Positions 46,680 to 60,974 are shown, counted from the first letter of the stretch. The stretch: DNA of 64,000 bases from Taxillus chinensis (GCA_023512835.1 CM042091.1:47197284-47261283), one strand, 5' to 3'. Translations and numbers: made by a program. Notes: generated by a model not told the origin, from the letters alone.

Positions 46680-49600
46680 ATGGCGGCGTGGATCGCTGCT
46701 GCTCGTCAGGCAACTCATTTGGCTCGGCTCTCCTCTCAGAAGTCGGCTCCTCTTCACGGTCCTATCATCCAGCGGCGCTGCCTCTCCGGCGGCGGCGGTA
46801 CTCTCTCTATCTCTCTCTATCTCTCTCTTTCTCTTCATTCAATCATCTATTTGTTGGTATACATATCCATAGATTTAGATTGTATTACTTTCGATCCGTT
46901 TGGTTGCTTAGAAAATTTGGGGGGATGGGTTTTGGGATTACAAAGCGAAAGGCAAAAAAAGGACCAATTCCTTGGATTCATGGAGTTTTGCTGGAACAAC
47001 GAGATCTCCAAACCTTTGTCCCGATTTGAGCTATTCAAACCTGCCCTTGTGGCAGTTTCTTTGTTAATATTAATATTATTATTATATAATTATTTTTATC
47101 TGATATTCGATGCCCAAACTAGTGATGAAAATATAGCGATTTTATCAGATAAGTTTTGCATATGCTCGCTTTGCAAATAATCGCTTTCCTCAAATAAATG
47201 CACCAAGAAGTGATTGAATTGTGTACTTGGTTGTCGAAATACACAATGATTTTGATTTTGGGTTTATCAATATTTGTTTGGAACCTTTAAAATTTTTAGA
47301 AAAGGTTTATTATAATCACTTTTGAACTGTTTGGACTTGGAGTCATCTTTTTGCTTGTTATATTAACAGGAATGGATTCCCCTAAATAGCCTTTGTCATG
47401 TCCCGTGATCAGATGAATTCCCATATACCAGTTTCTCATACTAGGACAGTTACATTTTCGCATTTTCTTTCATAAAATATTGTAATTCTTATTTGAACTA
47501 AATAAACTGAATGAAGTTGAGCTTCAGATAATTTACTGATGCTAAACTGGCAACGATAACTTTTTTGTTTCCATGTATATTTTTTTATAATAAGCATATC
47601 TTTCTCTTCTTTTTTAGGGTTGGGGACGAAAATTTATTAGATGTTTTATAACTGTCAACTGACAATCTTAGCTTTTGTATTGACTCATCTATTTTTCTAC
47701 GTTATTTATTGCAGATCATCATGGTCCTCCCAAAGTGAACTGTTGGGAAGACCCAATGAGCCCATCTAAATGGAAAGCAGAACATGTAAGTCTCATTTAA
47801 ATGATATAAGGATTGGGTTTTAAATTGGAGGTTTTGTTGGAATGTTTTATCTGGAAAGAAGATTTTATCAGATTAAATAATATGTTCACTGTGTTAATTG
47901 TATGTGAACTTGTGAATATACATTAAGATACTATATTAATTATTTGTTGTTAAATTTGACTATAATTTTCCAGTAGATGAATATTGTGTTGCCGGGGTAG
48001 GTTGTGAAGGTAAAATTTATGACATTGAAACTATAATAGATTTATTGTTTAAGCTATGCTCCTTTGTGCAGTCTTGGTTGAATGAGTTCCAAGCACAATA
48101 TTGTCAAACACAATTTTCACAGCACTTCTTGTCTTTTCTCAGTTTGTGATTATATCTTTATCTAGCTGGGGATTAATTATTTATGGAGGTTACAAGGCTT
48201 TTTCTGGGGCCAAGAAAAATAAGGTACTTAATAGTGTTAGTGTGTGTTTTGTTAAGATTGTACTCGAAAATATTGATATACGTCAGTGTCTTTCTTATTC
48301 TTTGATTGGCTTTTTCTGGTTGCAATGTTTTTTTTTTTGTTTTCTGTTAGGGAAGCTCATACTGATGTAGCTTATAATTTGTTCTAGATCGCCTTGATCC
48401 TTTGGACATTTTTAGCCATCTCATTAATATCTCCATGAGTTTTATTTTCTTGTTGAACTTCCTCAACTTTAGATCCTATTAGATTTTGTGAAATGTTGCG
48501 TTGGTGTATTTGTTTTTGTTGGAAGTTAATTCAAATTAATTAATGTGGGCAATCAGAAAATCTAGATTGTAGTTATTAGATTAACTCTTTAATTTTGTTA
48601 TATTGTATTTATTATTTGTATTTATTTTTTATAGTTCTTAATTGTTGTAAAACTCTTTAGTTATTAATGATTGTAAGACTCTTTAGTTTTTTAGGTATTA
48701 ATTATTATAAGATTATTTATTTTCTTAGGTATTAATTGTTGTAAAACCAAAGGTTGGATTGCGGTGTATTAGTAATATAAATAAAATAGTTCTTACTTCT
48801 CACATGGTATTAGAGCTAGGTTACTAAGAAAATTTGAGTTCTCTCTCCTTTTTTTCAGCCTTGATTGTCAGTGGTCACTCTTTGTCTCATGGCCTTTATT
48901 GCCAAACCAATCTTTATTGCTTTGATGTTATTTTTTAATCATCCTTCGTGATCAATGTTCATTGCTAAAAGGATCACTATGTCAGATAGTGCAGTAACCT
49001 CTACCATAACCATAACTGTTTTATAAGGGAGGGGACAACATGAAAAGTCTTCATGGAACAACCAGATTAATGTTGCTTCTGTGAAATCAACAAATATTAG
49101 ATTAAAGGAAGAGCTTGAAAAGGCGTGGTCCTTCATTGGTAATCTTGAGAAAGCCTCGGGTTCTTGTTCATTGACTTATTCAAGTATGTTTTCATCTTCT
49201 TTTGAACTAAGTGCCTCAGGTAAGTTTCCTATCACCACCTGAATCATGGACTTTGATGCCACTAATCACATGACAAACTCTCCAAATACCTTTAACACAA
49301 ATTTCTTGTGTCCCAACAATAGGAAAATAGCCACTACAAATGATTCTCTCACCATTGTGGTTGGTATTGGAAATATTACTATAAGTTTCTCATTTATTTT
49401 ATGTAATGTTCAACAACTTATCCAATATTTATTACCTTGAAGCATTGCATCGGTTAAACATTATTAGTAACAATCAAACATGTGTCTCAGGCCAAATTTG
49501 GCTATTCCATTATTAACTTGGATATCCTTCTTTTAGTGTTTTGAAAATTATTCTTCTATTTTTATTTAAAAATTCAAATGTTGAAGATTTCCATTGTGAC

Positions 49601-52600
49601 ACTTGTGAGCTTGTCGAATACAAATATGCCTCTTTTCTAACTAGTCATACAAGGAGTTCTACTCCATTTTTGCCTGTTCATAGTGATATACGAGGACCCT
49701 GTAATAGTTCCAATATCTCGGAAGCCTGATGGTTTATTTCCTTTATTGATCATTGCTTTCGGGTAACCTAATATTTTTTTTTACTGAAACAGAAGCTTGA
49801 TATTAGTATCATTTTCTTAAAAAAAAATTATAGTAAAAAATTAATTTTGGGTTAGTATTAAACAAGGTTCAAAAATACATGAGGCTGGAACAGTACGGTC
49901 GAAGGCTGTACGGATATACGGGCGTCTCAGTACGGTCGAGGCGGGTGCCTCAACTTTAAATAATAATTTTATGTTGAAAATATTATCATACTAAAAATAA
50001 AAATTTCTCTACCCCTTTTATAGAAATATATTAGTCTTACACCTCTTTTTATTTCCTTTTTCACAAAATTTGCATCAAATGTATTTATATCTTTTTTTAA
50101 ATCTTTTTTAATTTTAATCTTATATTTTCAAGTTAGATTTTTTCTTTGATTGCTTGCCATCACACCACAAACAAAAATATATTCAATGATCAACAACAAT
50201 GAACAATACTGCAGTTTGAATAATAATAAAAAAAAGCTAATATTAATGCAATTAGATTAAAATAAATATATAATGTAATATTAATTTAACAAAAATAATT
50301 AGATAAAATATATATTACATATTTATATTTTTATTAAATAAAATATAATTATAGTTATAATTAAATATACGATCAACACCAGACTGAACATAACATTGAC
50401 AATCACATAAATTACAAACAATATGATGAAATGGGGAAGAAAGTCAAAACAAAAAAAATCAATTAACAATTTAACATATCATAAACTAAACTAAATCACA
50501 CTCACAACTCACGTCACTCACCGACTCACATGAAATGTGTGTGGCTGCTAGAGACGAACGGCTCGGCTGGTGGGGCTGGACATTGGAGTTCAATAGACTT
50601 TGACCGACGACGCTCGTGACGACACGAGGCGGCGAGGGCGAGAGGCAACTGCGAACGTGGCAGGGCAGGAGGTGATTGACTCAACAATTTTAGTTTGACA
50701 GATTTTGATGACAATGTCGATGACGGGTTGGCGATGGTGACGTGAGGGCGAGACGACTGCAGGCAAAGACGAGGCGAGGCGTTGTCGCGCGAGAGTTGTT
50801 AGGCGAGAGTCGTCTGGCCGCCTCAACCCGTATTGCTTGTGAGGCCGGCGTATCGACGGTGAGGCGGCCCCCTCGATCGCCCAAAACGGGCATCTCTCAT
50901 TCTCTGACTCAGAACCCCCGCCTCGTACACCTGGCTGCCAAGGCACCGTATTGAGGTGCCTCCTTTGTATATTTTTTTGAACCATGGTATTAAAAGATTG
51001 AGGTCTAACAATGCTAGAGATTACTTTAATCAAACCCTAACCCTCATTTTCAAAAGGAAAGAATCATACATGAATCCTCTTATGTTTATACTCCTTAACG
51101 GAATGGTCTTATTGAACGAAAGAATAGTCATTTTTTTGAATCAATTTGGGCTTTACTTTCCTAGAATCACGTTCCTAAATTTTTTTGGAAAAAGCTACCC
51201 TTACATTCACTTATCTTATAAATCGATTTTCCTCTAAAGTCCTACAAACTCATAGATGGATGGAGGTACTTCCAATCTTCTATCTTAATTTAAGCACGAT
51301 CAATGATTTTGTTCCTCGCATCTTTGGGTGTGTTGCTTTTGTTCACATTCATAGTCATAATCGGGATAAACTTAATCCTCGGGCATTGAAATGCATGTTT
51401 GTGGGAGTAATCCCTCATACAAAAGGGTTATAAGTGTTATCACCCTCCCATTGTTTTTTTTTTATGTTACTTTCATTGAAATGAAGTTATATTACACCCT
51501 TCCTTCTCTTCAGGGGGAGAATTGATAATCTTTCTTGGAAGAGAAGGATAGGAACATCCTTCTTGAATCTATTCTTGAACAAACAATACCTTCGACCTCT
51601 AAAGCTCTTGTCCATGATTCGACTTTTGATAATAGGTGATATGATAAGGTGTTTTTGGGAAAGCAGTAGACAACCTCAACATTTATGCATGTTGAAGACT
51701 TATCTTTGAGTCTTGCACCTGAGGTAACAATCCTTAGTTTTCCCGCTCCAATTTCTATTTATGACTATGATATTTTCATTGTCCTCGGGAAAGAATTTAG
51801 AGAATGCACTAAACATTCTTTGTATATTCTTTCATATTATGTATCATTCTAAAAATTGTCATCCTCTTGGATCTTTTTTGGTCAGCTTAAACACCATTTT
51901 TATTTCTACTAACCCATTCGAGACTTTATTCAAATGGGAATGGAGAATGCTATGGATGTGGAAATGGAGGCTATAGAGAAGAACAAAACCTGAGAGTTAG
52001 TGTCATTCCTCATTTACTTGTGGAATGTAAATGGGTATACATTGAGTTGGCATATATCTTAGGATTGGTCTAGCTGAAGAGAATGTTACAATCAACAAAG
52101 AAATGTATCAATGATTGGTCAAGAAACTCATTTACCTTCCTCACACTTGACTCGACATAGCTTATGCAATGAGGGTTATCAATTGGTTTATGCATATTTC
52201 AAAGGTAGCCCATCAGGTGTTGTAATATCTCAAAGGGACTTCAGGAAAGGGATTTTTGTTTAAATGAAATGAAGGTTTGGTTATTGAGGTTTATATAGAT
52301 GCTAATTATGCAGGATCAACTGTTGATAGAAGGGTGTTGCACCCTTTTCAGTGGAAATTTAATAACTTGGTGGAGTAAAAAGCAAAATGCAGTAGCCCCA
52401 TCTAGTGCATAAGTAGAATTTCAGGCAATGGCTCATGGCATGTGTGAAGAACTATGAATGAAAATTATCCTAGATGATTTGAAGATTTAGAGAGAATGTC
52501 CAATGAGGTTGTATTGTAATAATAAATCTGCTATCAATATAGCTCACAACCAAGTATAATACAATCAAACAAAGCACATTGAAATTGATAGACACTTTAT

Positions 52601-54798
52601 TAACGAGAAATTGGATAATGACTTCATTTGTATACTTTATATGACTACTCATGGTCAGTTAGTTGATATTCTCACTAAAGGATTTAATTTATTTCTTAAA
52701 TTAATTCCTTAAATCTATAATTGTTTTAATTTTATTTTTTAAATTAATTCATTCCTTAAATACTATTAAAATTTGTTTTAAACTTATTTCTCAAATTTTA
52801 AATAAAATATATAATAATGAAATTAAAAATATTTAACACACAAAGCTATAAATTTAAGAATATTTAACATAATGTAAATTAGTTAAAAATAATTAATACT
52901 GACTGCTATAAATTTTAAAATATGTATTACGATATAAATTAAATTAAGAATATTTAATATGATTTAAATTTTAGTTTTTTTTCATTTGTAATGTTTTTTT
53001 TCTTCGAGCACTCCTTGTGTACAATCTTTTTCTAATAAAATTTGTTTACTTAATTAAAAAAATTGTGATATAGCGTCTTTTTTATGTTAGAAGTCATAGC
53101 GCGCAATTGAAATAATTTATTTTGCTTGTTTAATGATTCCAATGAAATGATTTGTTTTTTTTTTCTATGATTTTTATTTTTTTAATTGAATATTATTTCA
53201 CGCCTAAAGTTGTATCTTGCCCAAGATGCAACGAGTTGTCCACAACTGCGACGATGTCTGTGGCCGCGACTTTGAACCATGGGGACGATTACAGAAGGGA
53301 GAAGGTTTGGGGGGGGGGGGGACGGTTGCGGGATAGTACAGGAAGGAGATGGTTCAAGAAGGAGATAGTTCAGTGGCAAATTTATGTTTTAAATTTAAAT
53401 TTAATTCTATCGAGAGATTAAAATAAATTTTATTTTATTTTATTATTTGAGTCCATTAGTTTTTTTTTCAATCTTTATGTGATTCAATTTTAAAAATACT
53501 CTTTTTAAAATGCATTCTTTCTTTCGTTTTCAAATTAAAATTCAATATGAACTTCAACATAATTTCAAAAATAAAAACTAATACTAAACAAGTGCTTATG
53601 TTTTCCCATAACTAACAAGGCTACATCATGATTTATTCATGGGCTAAATTGGCTTTTTTATCTTGTAGGGTTTAATTTATTGATAGATGTTAAAGTCCAT
53701 ATTGGAGAAGTTATCAACCTAATAGATCCTAATAAAGAATCAATGGTAGCCTTTCCTTTAGTCAATTGATTTTAGGATGTTTATCCTTGGATTGTAATAT
53801 GGTATCAAAGCAAATTGTGTTTTTACTCTCGATGTTCATTTCGTAAGGAGTTTGTTTTTAATGTTCCGCCTTACCTATAATTTTTAATCGCATGTATCAT
53901 CTATGTTGTCATGTGAGAGAGATGTGTTAGAGGTGTTAGAGTCTCACATTGGAAAAGTTACCTACCAAATACATCCTAATAAAAAACCAAGGGTAGCTTC
54001 TTCTTCGGTCAATTAATTTTAGAACGTTAACCTTTGAATTCTAATAACAGAGAAACTTGATTAGAGAAGTGTGCTCATATTTGGTTTGTGGCATAGGATA
54101 AATTTGTGTGATTATTTATGCTACATGGATCAACACTAATTAGGAAATAGAATTTCAATAACGTAGGACTTGGCAAACATCATGATACCAGTAAATATAA
54201 TTTTGAAAATTCAGAGTTACTGAGTAATAAACCCATGAAATTGTCTTTGAGAGATGAGAGTTTATTATTGTGAAGAATTAAAGTTGTAGAACCAATTGAT
54301 TTGGAGAACTTATAGCCTTAAAGCATCGTGCATGTTTTAGGAAATTTTGTATGCTTGAAATCCTTTTTTATCACATTATTCAGCATGGCATGTTTGACTA
54401 TAAGCATGTAGCGCTTGACGGCTTGTTCACGATCTCCTGTTATTTACTACCAATTGTAAATTGTTCTTTTATGTTTCGAGTACACATCATAAATTGTGCG
54501 TCTATGACCTTTTATGTTCCCTGGTCAATTTGCATATGGTGTGAGGATGGATATTAACCAGTAATGTGGTTCTGATAAATTTGATAACTTGATTTATGCT
54601 GCTGATTTAATTACTTTGCTTTTCCTTGCCTTGTATGTGAGACTAAAAATTTGGATCCGTCATCTTTATCTTGGTATGATTGGCATGTTTGGATAATGGA
54701 TGTTTCTTAAATAATTATGTGAGGCTTGTATACAGTTTTGAGCTTCTTTTATGCAGGAAGTGGAAGCACCACCGTCACAAGACTCAACACTAGGATAA
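46680..54798 (+). CDS. Small mitochondrial inner-membrane protein (103 aa, 4 exons)
   Basis: Exons 46680-46797, 47715-47785, 48143-48223 and 54757-54798 give 312 nt in frame. Residues 1-39 form a presequence rich in Arg, Ala and Ser (MAAWIAAARQATHLARLSSQ, QRRCLSGGG). Then comes a hydrophilic block DHHGPPKVNCWEDPMSPSKW, one membrane span (about 64-83, VIISLSSWGLIIYGGYKAF) and a short charged tail. This layout resembles small single-span accessory subunits of plant respiratory complexes; I cannot assign the complex. The last intron is 6.5 kb and contains a copia relic, a hAT element and a small TRIM. Exon 4 (EVEAPPSQDSTLG) is supported by its acceptor (TTTTATGCAG) and frame, less firmly than exons 1-3. 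Confidence 0.8.
48517..52690 (+). mobile_element. Ty1/copia relic within intron 3
   Basis: A 5' LTR at 48517-48804 (TGTTGGAAG...TTCTCACA) is followed by the primer binding site TGGTATTAGAGC (48805-48816). Degenerate coding pieces follow in order: the protease region with DATNHMTNS (49,246), the integrase zinc finger HCDTCELVEY and the PVHSDIRGP motif (49,570-49,730), integrase end ERKNSHFF, FGCVAFVH and LNPRALKCMFVG (51,080-51,430), RT remnants (51,900-52,250), and RNase H with YIDANYAGS and the NQTKHIEIDRHFI motif (52,290-52,680). Many stops and frameshifts; most of gag and the RT core are gone, and no 3' LTR was recognised. A hAT element interrupts the integrase. Confidence 0.85.
49863..50986. 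mobile_element. hAT-type transposon, non-autonomous, GC-rich interior
   Basis: Inverted ends CAAGGTTCAAAAAT (left) and CATGGTTCAAAAAAATAT (complement of the right end) continue into a shared GAGGC..ACGG block. GTATTAAA flanks both sides (49855-49862 and 50987-50994), a perfect 8-bp duplication diagnostic of hAT elements. It sits inside the copia integrase. The right half (about 50,520-50,960) is GC- and CpG-rich with open frames on both strands but no known domain; no transposase was seen. Confidence 0.85.
52691..53687. other. AT-rich intron sequence
   Basis: Part of intron 3 of the mitochondrial protein gene. A G12 run lies near 53,310. No element recognised. Confidence 0.5.
53688..54046 (+). 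mobile_element. Very small TRIM (about 360 bp)
   Basis: Two similar 112-113 bp repeats start TGTTAAAGTCCATATTGG and TGTTAGAGTCTCACATTGG and both end in TAATA. Directly after the first lies TGGTATCAAAGC (53800-53811), an initiator-tRNA-Met primer binding site. Directly before the second lies a purine-rich GTGAGAGAGATG. The 134 bases between have no coding capacity. Flanks ATAGA and ACAGA may be a 5-bp duplication with one change. The two repeats are diverged, so the element is old. Confidence 0.72.
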
Positions 54799-56933
54799 GG
54801 CAGTTCCTGAGCATTTCTGGTAATAACTTGTTTCTCTCCAAATTTGCCTACTGTGGGCTCAAGGCATTTTATGCCGTGTGAGAGAGAACCCTGTGTTCAA
54901 GACATTTTATGCTGCGTGTGAGTGGACAGTGTCGGCAATTTTAGTTGTACATGACATTTGTATGATCAAGATGAATGTCATTGCTGTGGTAGATTTAACT
55001 ATAATTTTTTGTAGTTCGGATTTTTTGTTATACAGGTCTTACATGATTCTTTTTTATTGACCTCAAATTTGAAACTTTTAAATATATGGAGTAATAAGAC
55101 ACGAGAAAATATGAATGTGCGTCAAATTTTCTAATATTTAAAATTTTATGAAACTTAATTTATACGATCAAATATTATGGAATTACGTTGTATTCTAATT
55201 TACCTTATAACTTGAAGATTGTATGCTTTTTTAATAAAATGTTATTGAATGGATATTTAGTTTTTCATAAAATTATGTAAAATAGTAATTAATATTTTTC
55301 ACCTCATGAGGTAATATTCCAATAATTGTTATTTACCGTAATATAATATTAAATAATATTAAATAATTTTTGGATAAATTACTATAATAAGATTATTAGT
55401 TTAATCTTAACTATTATAATATGTTTTTTAATTATATTTAAATGATGAGATTATTAATATTACATTGTTAATATTTTTTTTATTAGTAGGACCTTTTTAT
55501 CTCATTTCAAATTCAAATGTATCACATATGTTGAGAATTATTGCTTTGGTCCTTTGGATAAGTTGAGAATTATTTAATAAAAATGGATAGGAGATACAAA
55601 AATGTAAAATACTTTTAAACCTGATTATATATTTTATATACAAACATACTATAAAATATTTCATAATAATTCATTTATTTTTTTCAAATGTGTTTTATAC
55701 TCAATGATGATATTATATATATATAATGTGTTAATTATATTTTAAACTTAAAAAGTAGATTATAATAGAATTTTTTTACAGAGTATTTTTATCCTTTTAC
55801 TCAATGGGTATTTAATGAAGATCAGCCCGACACTTGAATTCATACGAGATCATGTGCCTAAACCTTATCCAACAATGATGGAACAAATAAGGTAGTACCC
55901 AAGTGAGTTTTCCCTAAACCATATCATGCCTTGTAGACGCATACCAATGATATGATATATTGTAGCGAACATGAACCGCCCACCCTACCCCTTTTCCAGT
56001 TTTACCTTAATATTACATTTTTTTAACACACTTTAATTACTTATTGACTTTTAAGTCTATTGAAAAATACAAACTCAATACGGTAGAGTATTCAAAAATA
56101 AAAAAACAAACAAAAATTAATTGAACAATATTGTTTCGGAGCACTTGAAACCATCGCTCAAATATCTGTAGGCATACATGATGATCAATTGTACCTCTCG
56201 CCAAATGAAACACCCAGCAGTTGATACCCGTTTTACCTCATATACTCTAGTTGGCATCTACCGATTTTGATACACTATCAATTGTTGAGGTTAGGGAGTT
56301 GATTGATGAGTAAAAGAATTAGTTATCCATCAAAAACGACCGATGATAGGCCTCTCAACTGAACCCATTCACACTCCTACCTAAAGTTCTAAAAACTAGG
56401 ATTATACCAACAACACTAAGTTGTGGAAAAAAAGGGAAAAAAAGATAAGAGAAATTTTATGAAACAAATAGCTATTAATTTACACTTTCCAAATTAATAA
56501 AATATTAATACTTTTTGTATACTACTTTCTTTTCTATTTTTTTTATATGCATTGAAACAATCAGGTGGCAATATGGAAGAAACACCGTTGTATATAACAG
56601 AACAAATACATTAAAACTTAATATACCGTGCTACGCTGAACCGTGTAACAAACAGATGGCTCAAGACAATTCTTAGACGGTTCTGAAGATCCATGGAAAT
56701 ACAAAGAAGAATATACAATTCTGAAGCCACATTGCTGAACACTCCTATCAGCTCAAAAGACTTTGCTCTTAGACGGTTCCTTTGTAATTGCAGGCATGTC
56801 CGGTTCACTGCTTTAGATACTGAAAACGTTGCAGGTAACAAATGTAGACATGCATACAGTGAAGGCTTCTATTAAAGTAAGCCACCAAAAATCAAGTCAT
56901 CAAAAAGAAGCTCAAGATCTTACTGCATATGCT
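54799..56933. other. 3' UTRs and AT-rich intergenic region
   Basis: The first 250 bases are probably the 3' UTR of the mitochondrial protein gene and the last 300 that of the convergent zinc-ribbon gene. Nothing identifiable between. Confidence 0.5.
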
Positions 56934-57897
56934 TCAATCTGCATCGGTAATTTCTGCTTCAACATCAACAACTGCGGATGAGGATTGCTTACCTGTCACA
57001 AATTTGGTGGCCAATTATATTATATCAGTGAACAGTTCTTAAGGGTTCAAGGATAAAACTGCATCTTCTTCACATTCCTCAAGGAAACAAACTGAAGGAA
57101 AACCTAGTAAGGAGGCCGGAAAGTTTCAACGGACAACGAATTTGGAAAAAGTAGTAATAGAAAAAATGGAAAGAAAAGTCGAAGGACAAACATAGAAGAA
57201 AAAATGAGGGTCTAGCATTTCTGTATGTTCGATTTCATTGAGCAAAACTGGTGATCAAAAGAAAAACGATGTGCAGGATGAACTACCTTTCTTGGGAGAG
57301 CGAGGAGAGAAGCCATTGAACACTTGCCTATCTTTTGCAGATTGGTTGGAAAACTTCACAAAATCTTTCACAAGCTCATCGTCTACCACTGAAAATCAAT
57401 TTTCAATCAGATTATCCTTAGAGGAGGTGACGGCTTCATGAAAGATGCGGTAACAAAAAAGATAAGAGCCATAAAAAACAAATCTTGGGATCTGGATTCT
57501 AAACACTGCAACAGGCTCAGCTTAAATTGAGCCCTAAAGGCCCCAGCCTAATTATTGTAATTCAAAGGACCACATTAGAATGATGGATTAAGTGAATGGC
57601 GACTGCTCTAACTAGGGCTATCGATTATCATTGTCTAGTGGGTGAGTAGTTGACACCACATGTTGAAGCAATTGCCTGTTGCTGGGTTGTGGGTCAACAG
57701 GTAAGTGTCCATTTTGGAATCAGTCGACTATTGCAGTCCAGTAGATCAGATGTTGACCACAGACTACTTGCTCCAATATGAGCAGTTGCCAGCCAGCCCA
57801 GCCGTCGTGATTTTTCTTTTGGTCAATGTAATGTAATATGATATATAAATAGCTTTCGTGCACCCACATAGGGTTAACATGTCTCTCTCTCTCTCTT

Positions 57898-57952
<55 letters not shown>

Positions 57953-60929
57953 GGGAACAGAGTCTGTTGATTTTTAATCCAGTTTGATAGACACTCATCT
58001 TTCTCCTCTCGCCCTCTTTTTTTCCCAATGGGTGCAGGGCATGATGATGGCATGTAAGCCATCCATGGTCTGTTAGGTTTATTAAAGATTTGATTCCTTT
58101 TCCTGCCACCTACTCAGGTGTATAGGGTGTGGGCTTCTTCTGCTACCAGTCCAGAAGTGTCAGCTCTGAGACCAACAGGTTCTCAATTTTCCTTTGTGGG
58201 TGCAAAAATGGCAGAAGATGAAGCCCAAAAGGGGGCAAACACAGATCTTATTCTTATTATGGGTTCTACTATTGATAACCATGTTCCTTTTCCTTGATAT
58301 TTTCAATGAGAAAATGGAAAGATCCCAAACTATCAGATTTGGTGCGAAACTATACTTGTCATTTTAAAACCTATGGTAAACATCTCCTCAATCTATTGAT
58401 CCCTTTAGTCCTCCTTTGAGGAATTGGATATGTTGTGAACGATTCCCTAGTAAATCTGACGAGATAGTAAAACAAAGGGAACAACAAAGTGTCGTGCTTC
58501 TAATGTGCCCTTCATCCAGAGCTTGAATTAGTCAAAAATCATATTCCATCAGAACAAACTCTAGTCACTCTACCTGAGGTGAATAATCACCTCAGTAGTG
58601 TCCCCATTGGGACACAAACTTCATCTATGAAAACCATCACACTTGTCATTATTGTAGTCTCACTAGCAATTGTATTGCTATCTTAGTATAGTAGTAGTGG
58701 TACAGAATGCTACTATTTTGGCAACTTCTGCAGTACAGGAGTCTTCTACTTTTGGAGGGAAATTAATTAAGAAGACTTATGATGAGTTTTCTAGATATAC
58801 TCAGTATCTAGTTGATGGGAATGATTCTACTACCACTTATATACAAAAACATGTGCCTACATGTCCCAAGGCACTCGGTTGATTTAACTACTTCTAATCC
58901 CCAACTATAGTGGCAGGTAATCGATCACCTCCATTCCTTTATCATCAGTATTATATTTATTCTCTTTTGCTAGGCTTATAAATTGATTTGGTTAGGTAGT
59001 GTTATATTATTAGGCGAAAGGTAGCATGGATGGTCCAATAAAATTCATTCAATTTTTGTTGAAATCATCCAAAAATAATGACGGAAAGAATATTAACACA
59101 TGATGACTATTAATTTTCATGAGTTTAACTTTTAACCATGTAGAATTCTCCTTTTTGATCCCAAAAAAACGGAAAATTTAAGCCCTTTAATTATTGACTG
59201 ATTTTATGATACTTTGATGAATGAACTCCACAAAAACAAAGTATTTGCAATTTTAAGTGTGTACTTCGGTTTTCATGCTCTTTTTTTTTTTTAAATACAA
59301 CTTACTCCTTACTCTACTCAAAATTTCTCCACCGCTATCTCATGGTATTTCGAAGGTTTGAAAGCAAAACTGCTACCAAAGGCAGGATTGTATCAACTAT
59401 TAGACTATACCATGAGGGGTAATTTTCATGTTCTTTCAACTTCTAATTTTAAAATGATTACAAGTAGTAATTTCATCATATTACCCGAGACTCACCATAC
59501 TACTTTTCCTTGTATTAGTAAAGATACAAATTTGTATTATAGGTTCTTCAAGAAAAATGACTTCACCTGAGAATGGTTGGGTACAAAAAGGACACAACTG
59601 CAATTCATCATTCAAAGAAGATCTGCAACACCAAATTATTGCACAAGTAAACTAACTTTATATGTGAACCTTGGTTTGAAGGCTTGAGCATAGCTATGTG
59701 CAATAAAAAATGAGTTAAGACCTTACCTAAATATCTGAAATTCCTTTCCACAGTTTGGACACTGCACATACATCATATAATGCGACAGACCAAAGGTTAA
59801 AAGAGGTAGTTTAAACACTTCTTTCACATTTGACAGATCACAGAACACCCTAAGCAAACTGCTTTTACATTATACACTCCCATATTACATATAATTCTGT
59901 GTGGAACTAAACTTAAATGGAAAGGTTTCTACATCACATATGATTTATACCTAGCCCTCAAAGCAGCAACAAATCATGCTAACTTTGAATTCTTGGTCAA
60001 CCTGTCTAACGTAACTTGTAAGATGCTTTTGTAATTATGATAGAATAAAGGGTCACATGCCAGTTAAGATTTCATATAGCGTTTACTCACCAATTTATGA
60101 ACAGTATGAGCAGAAGATATTAGCTATAACCTCCAAAATCAAAATATAGACACATATTGAGGTCTGGGGATGTTACCTAACAAACTAGCAATAATGTTTG
60201 TATAGTCTAGTATGAACTTCAACTAGCCTGTGTATATGAAACTTGAGAAAATTTTCAAGAGCGTGAAACTGTTTAATCATTACATCATCATGTGGCCTAA
60301 GTATCAGGTAAACGCAATAAAATATTACTTGACAAGTTATGATCTGCTCAGGGAACAGGTATGTGAAATGAAAAGTAAGATCAAAATTTCAATCGAAAAA
60401 CCTTACACTGCCTTGAATTATCTCTCTTCCTGCCCACCAGAGTAAAGCTCCCAAACCCACAATTGGCAGAAGTGCTGCAAGAAGCTGAAGGAAATAGAAT
60501 TGGCATTCAAATCTCTTTTAAATCTAGGTGAATGTATTAGCAACAAGTTATGATTTACGAGTACTAACTAGTAATACTACCCCAACCCACATATTTTTTG
60601 TGACAGCAATACAGAAATTTACTAGAATTATCAGGTTAATAATTATCTTCAAGATTTCAACAATATAGAAACGAAATACCAAAAAAAAAAGTGGAGCAAA
60701 AAGAAAAACGAGCTAAACTAGTTTCATGCATTTCATTACCAATAAAAAACCACATGAAAAAAAATAGAGGAAGTATTTAATAATGATGTTAGAACAGAAC
60801 TCCTGAGTTACAATTTAACAAAAGCACATTAGAATCAATTCGTCATCATATATGTTTAAGCTAAAACATAATTACCCAGCAGTTATGACATACCAAAAAC
60901 CCAACCAACAATACAGTTAACCAGTACAC

Positions 60930-60974
<45 letters not shown>

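Noticed and set aside
57720..58109. 129-codon minus-strand open frame with RERERE runs
   Set aside because: Generated by the CT microsatellite in an intron.
58130..58900. Possible retroelement-like phrases in intron 4 of the zinc-ribbon gene
   Set aside because: No PBS, LTR pair or conserved pol motif could be found.
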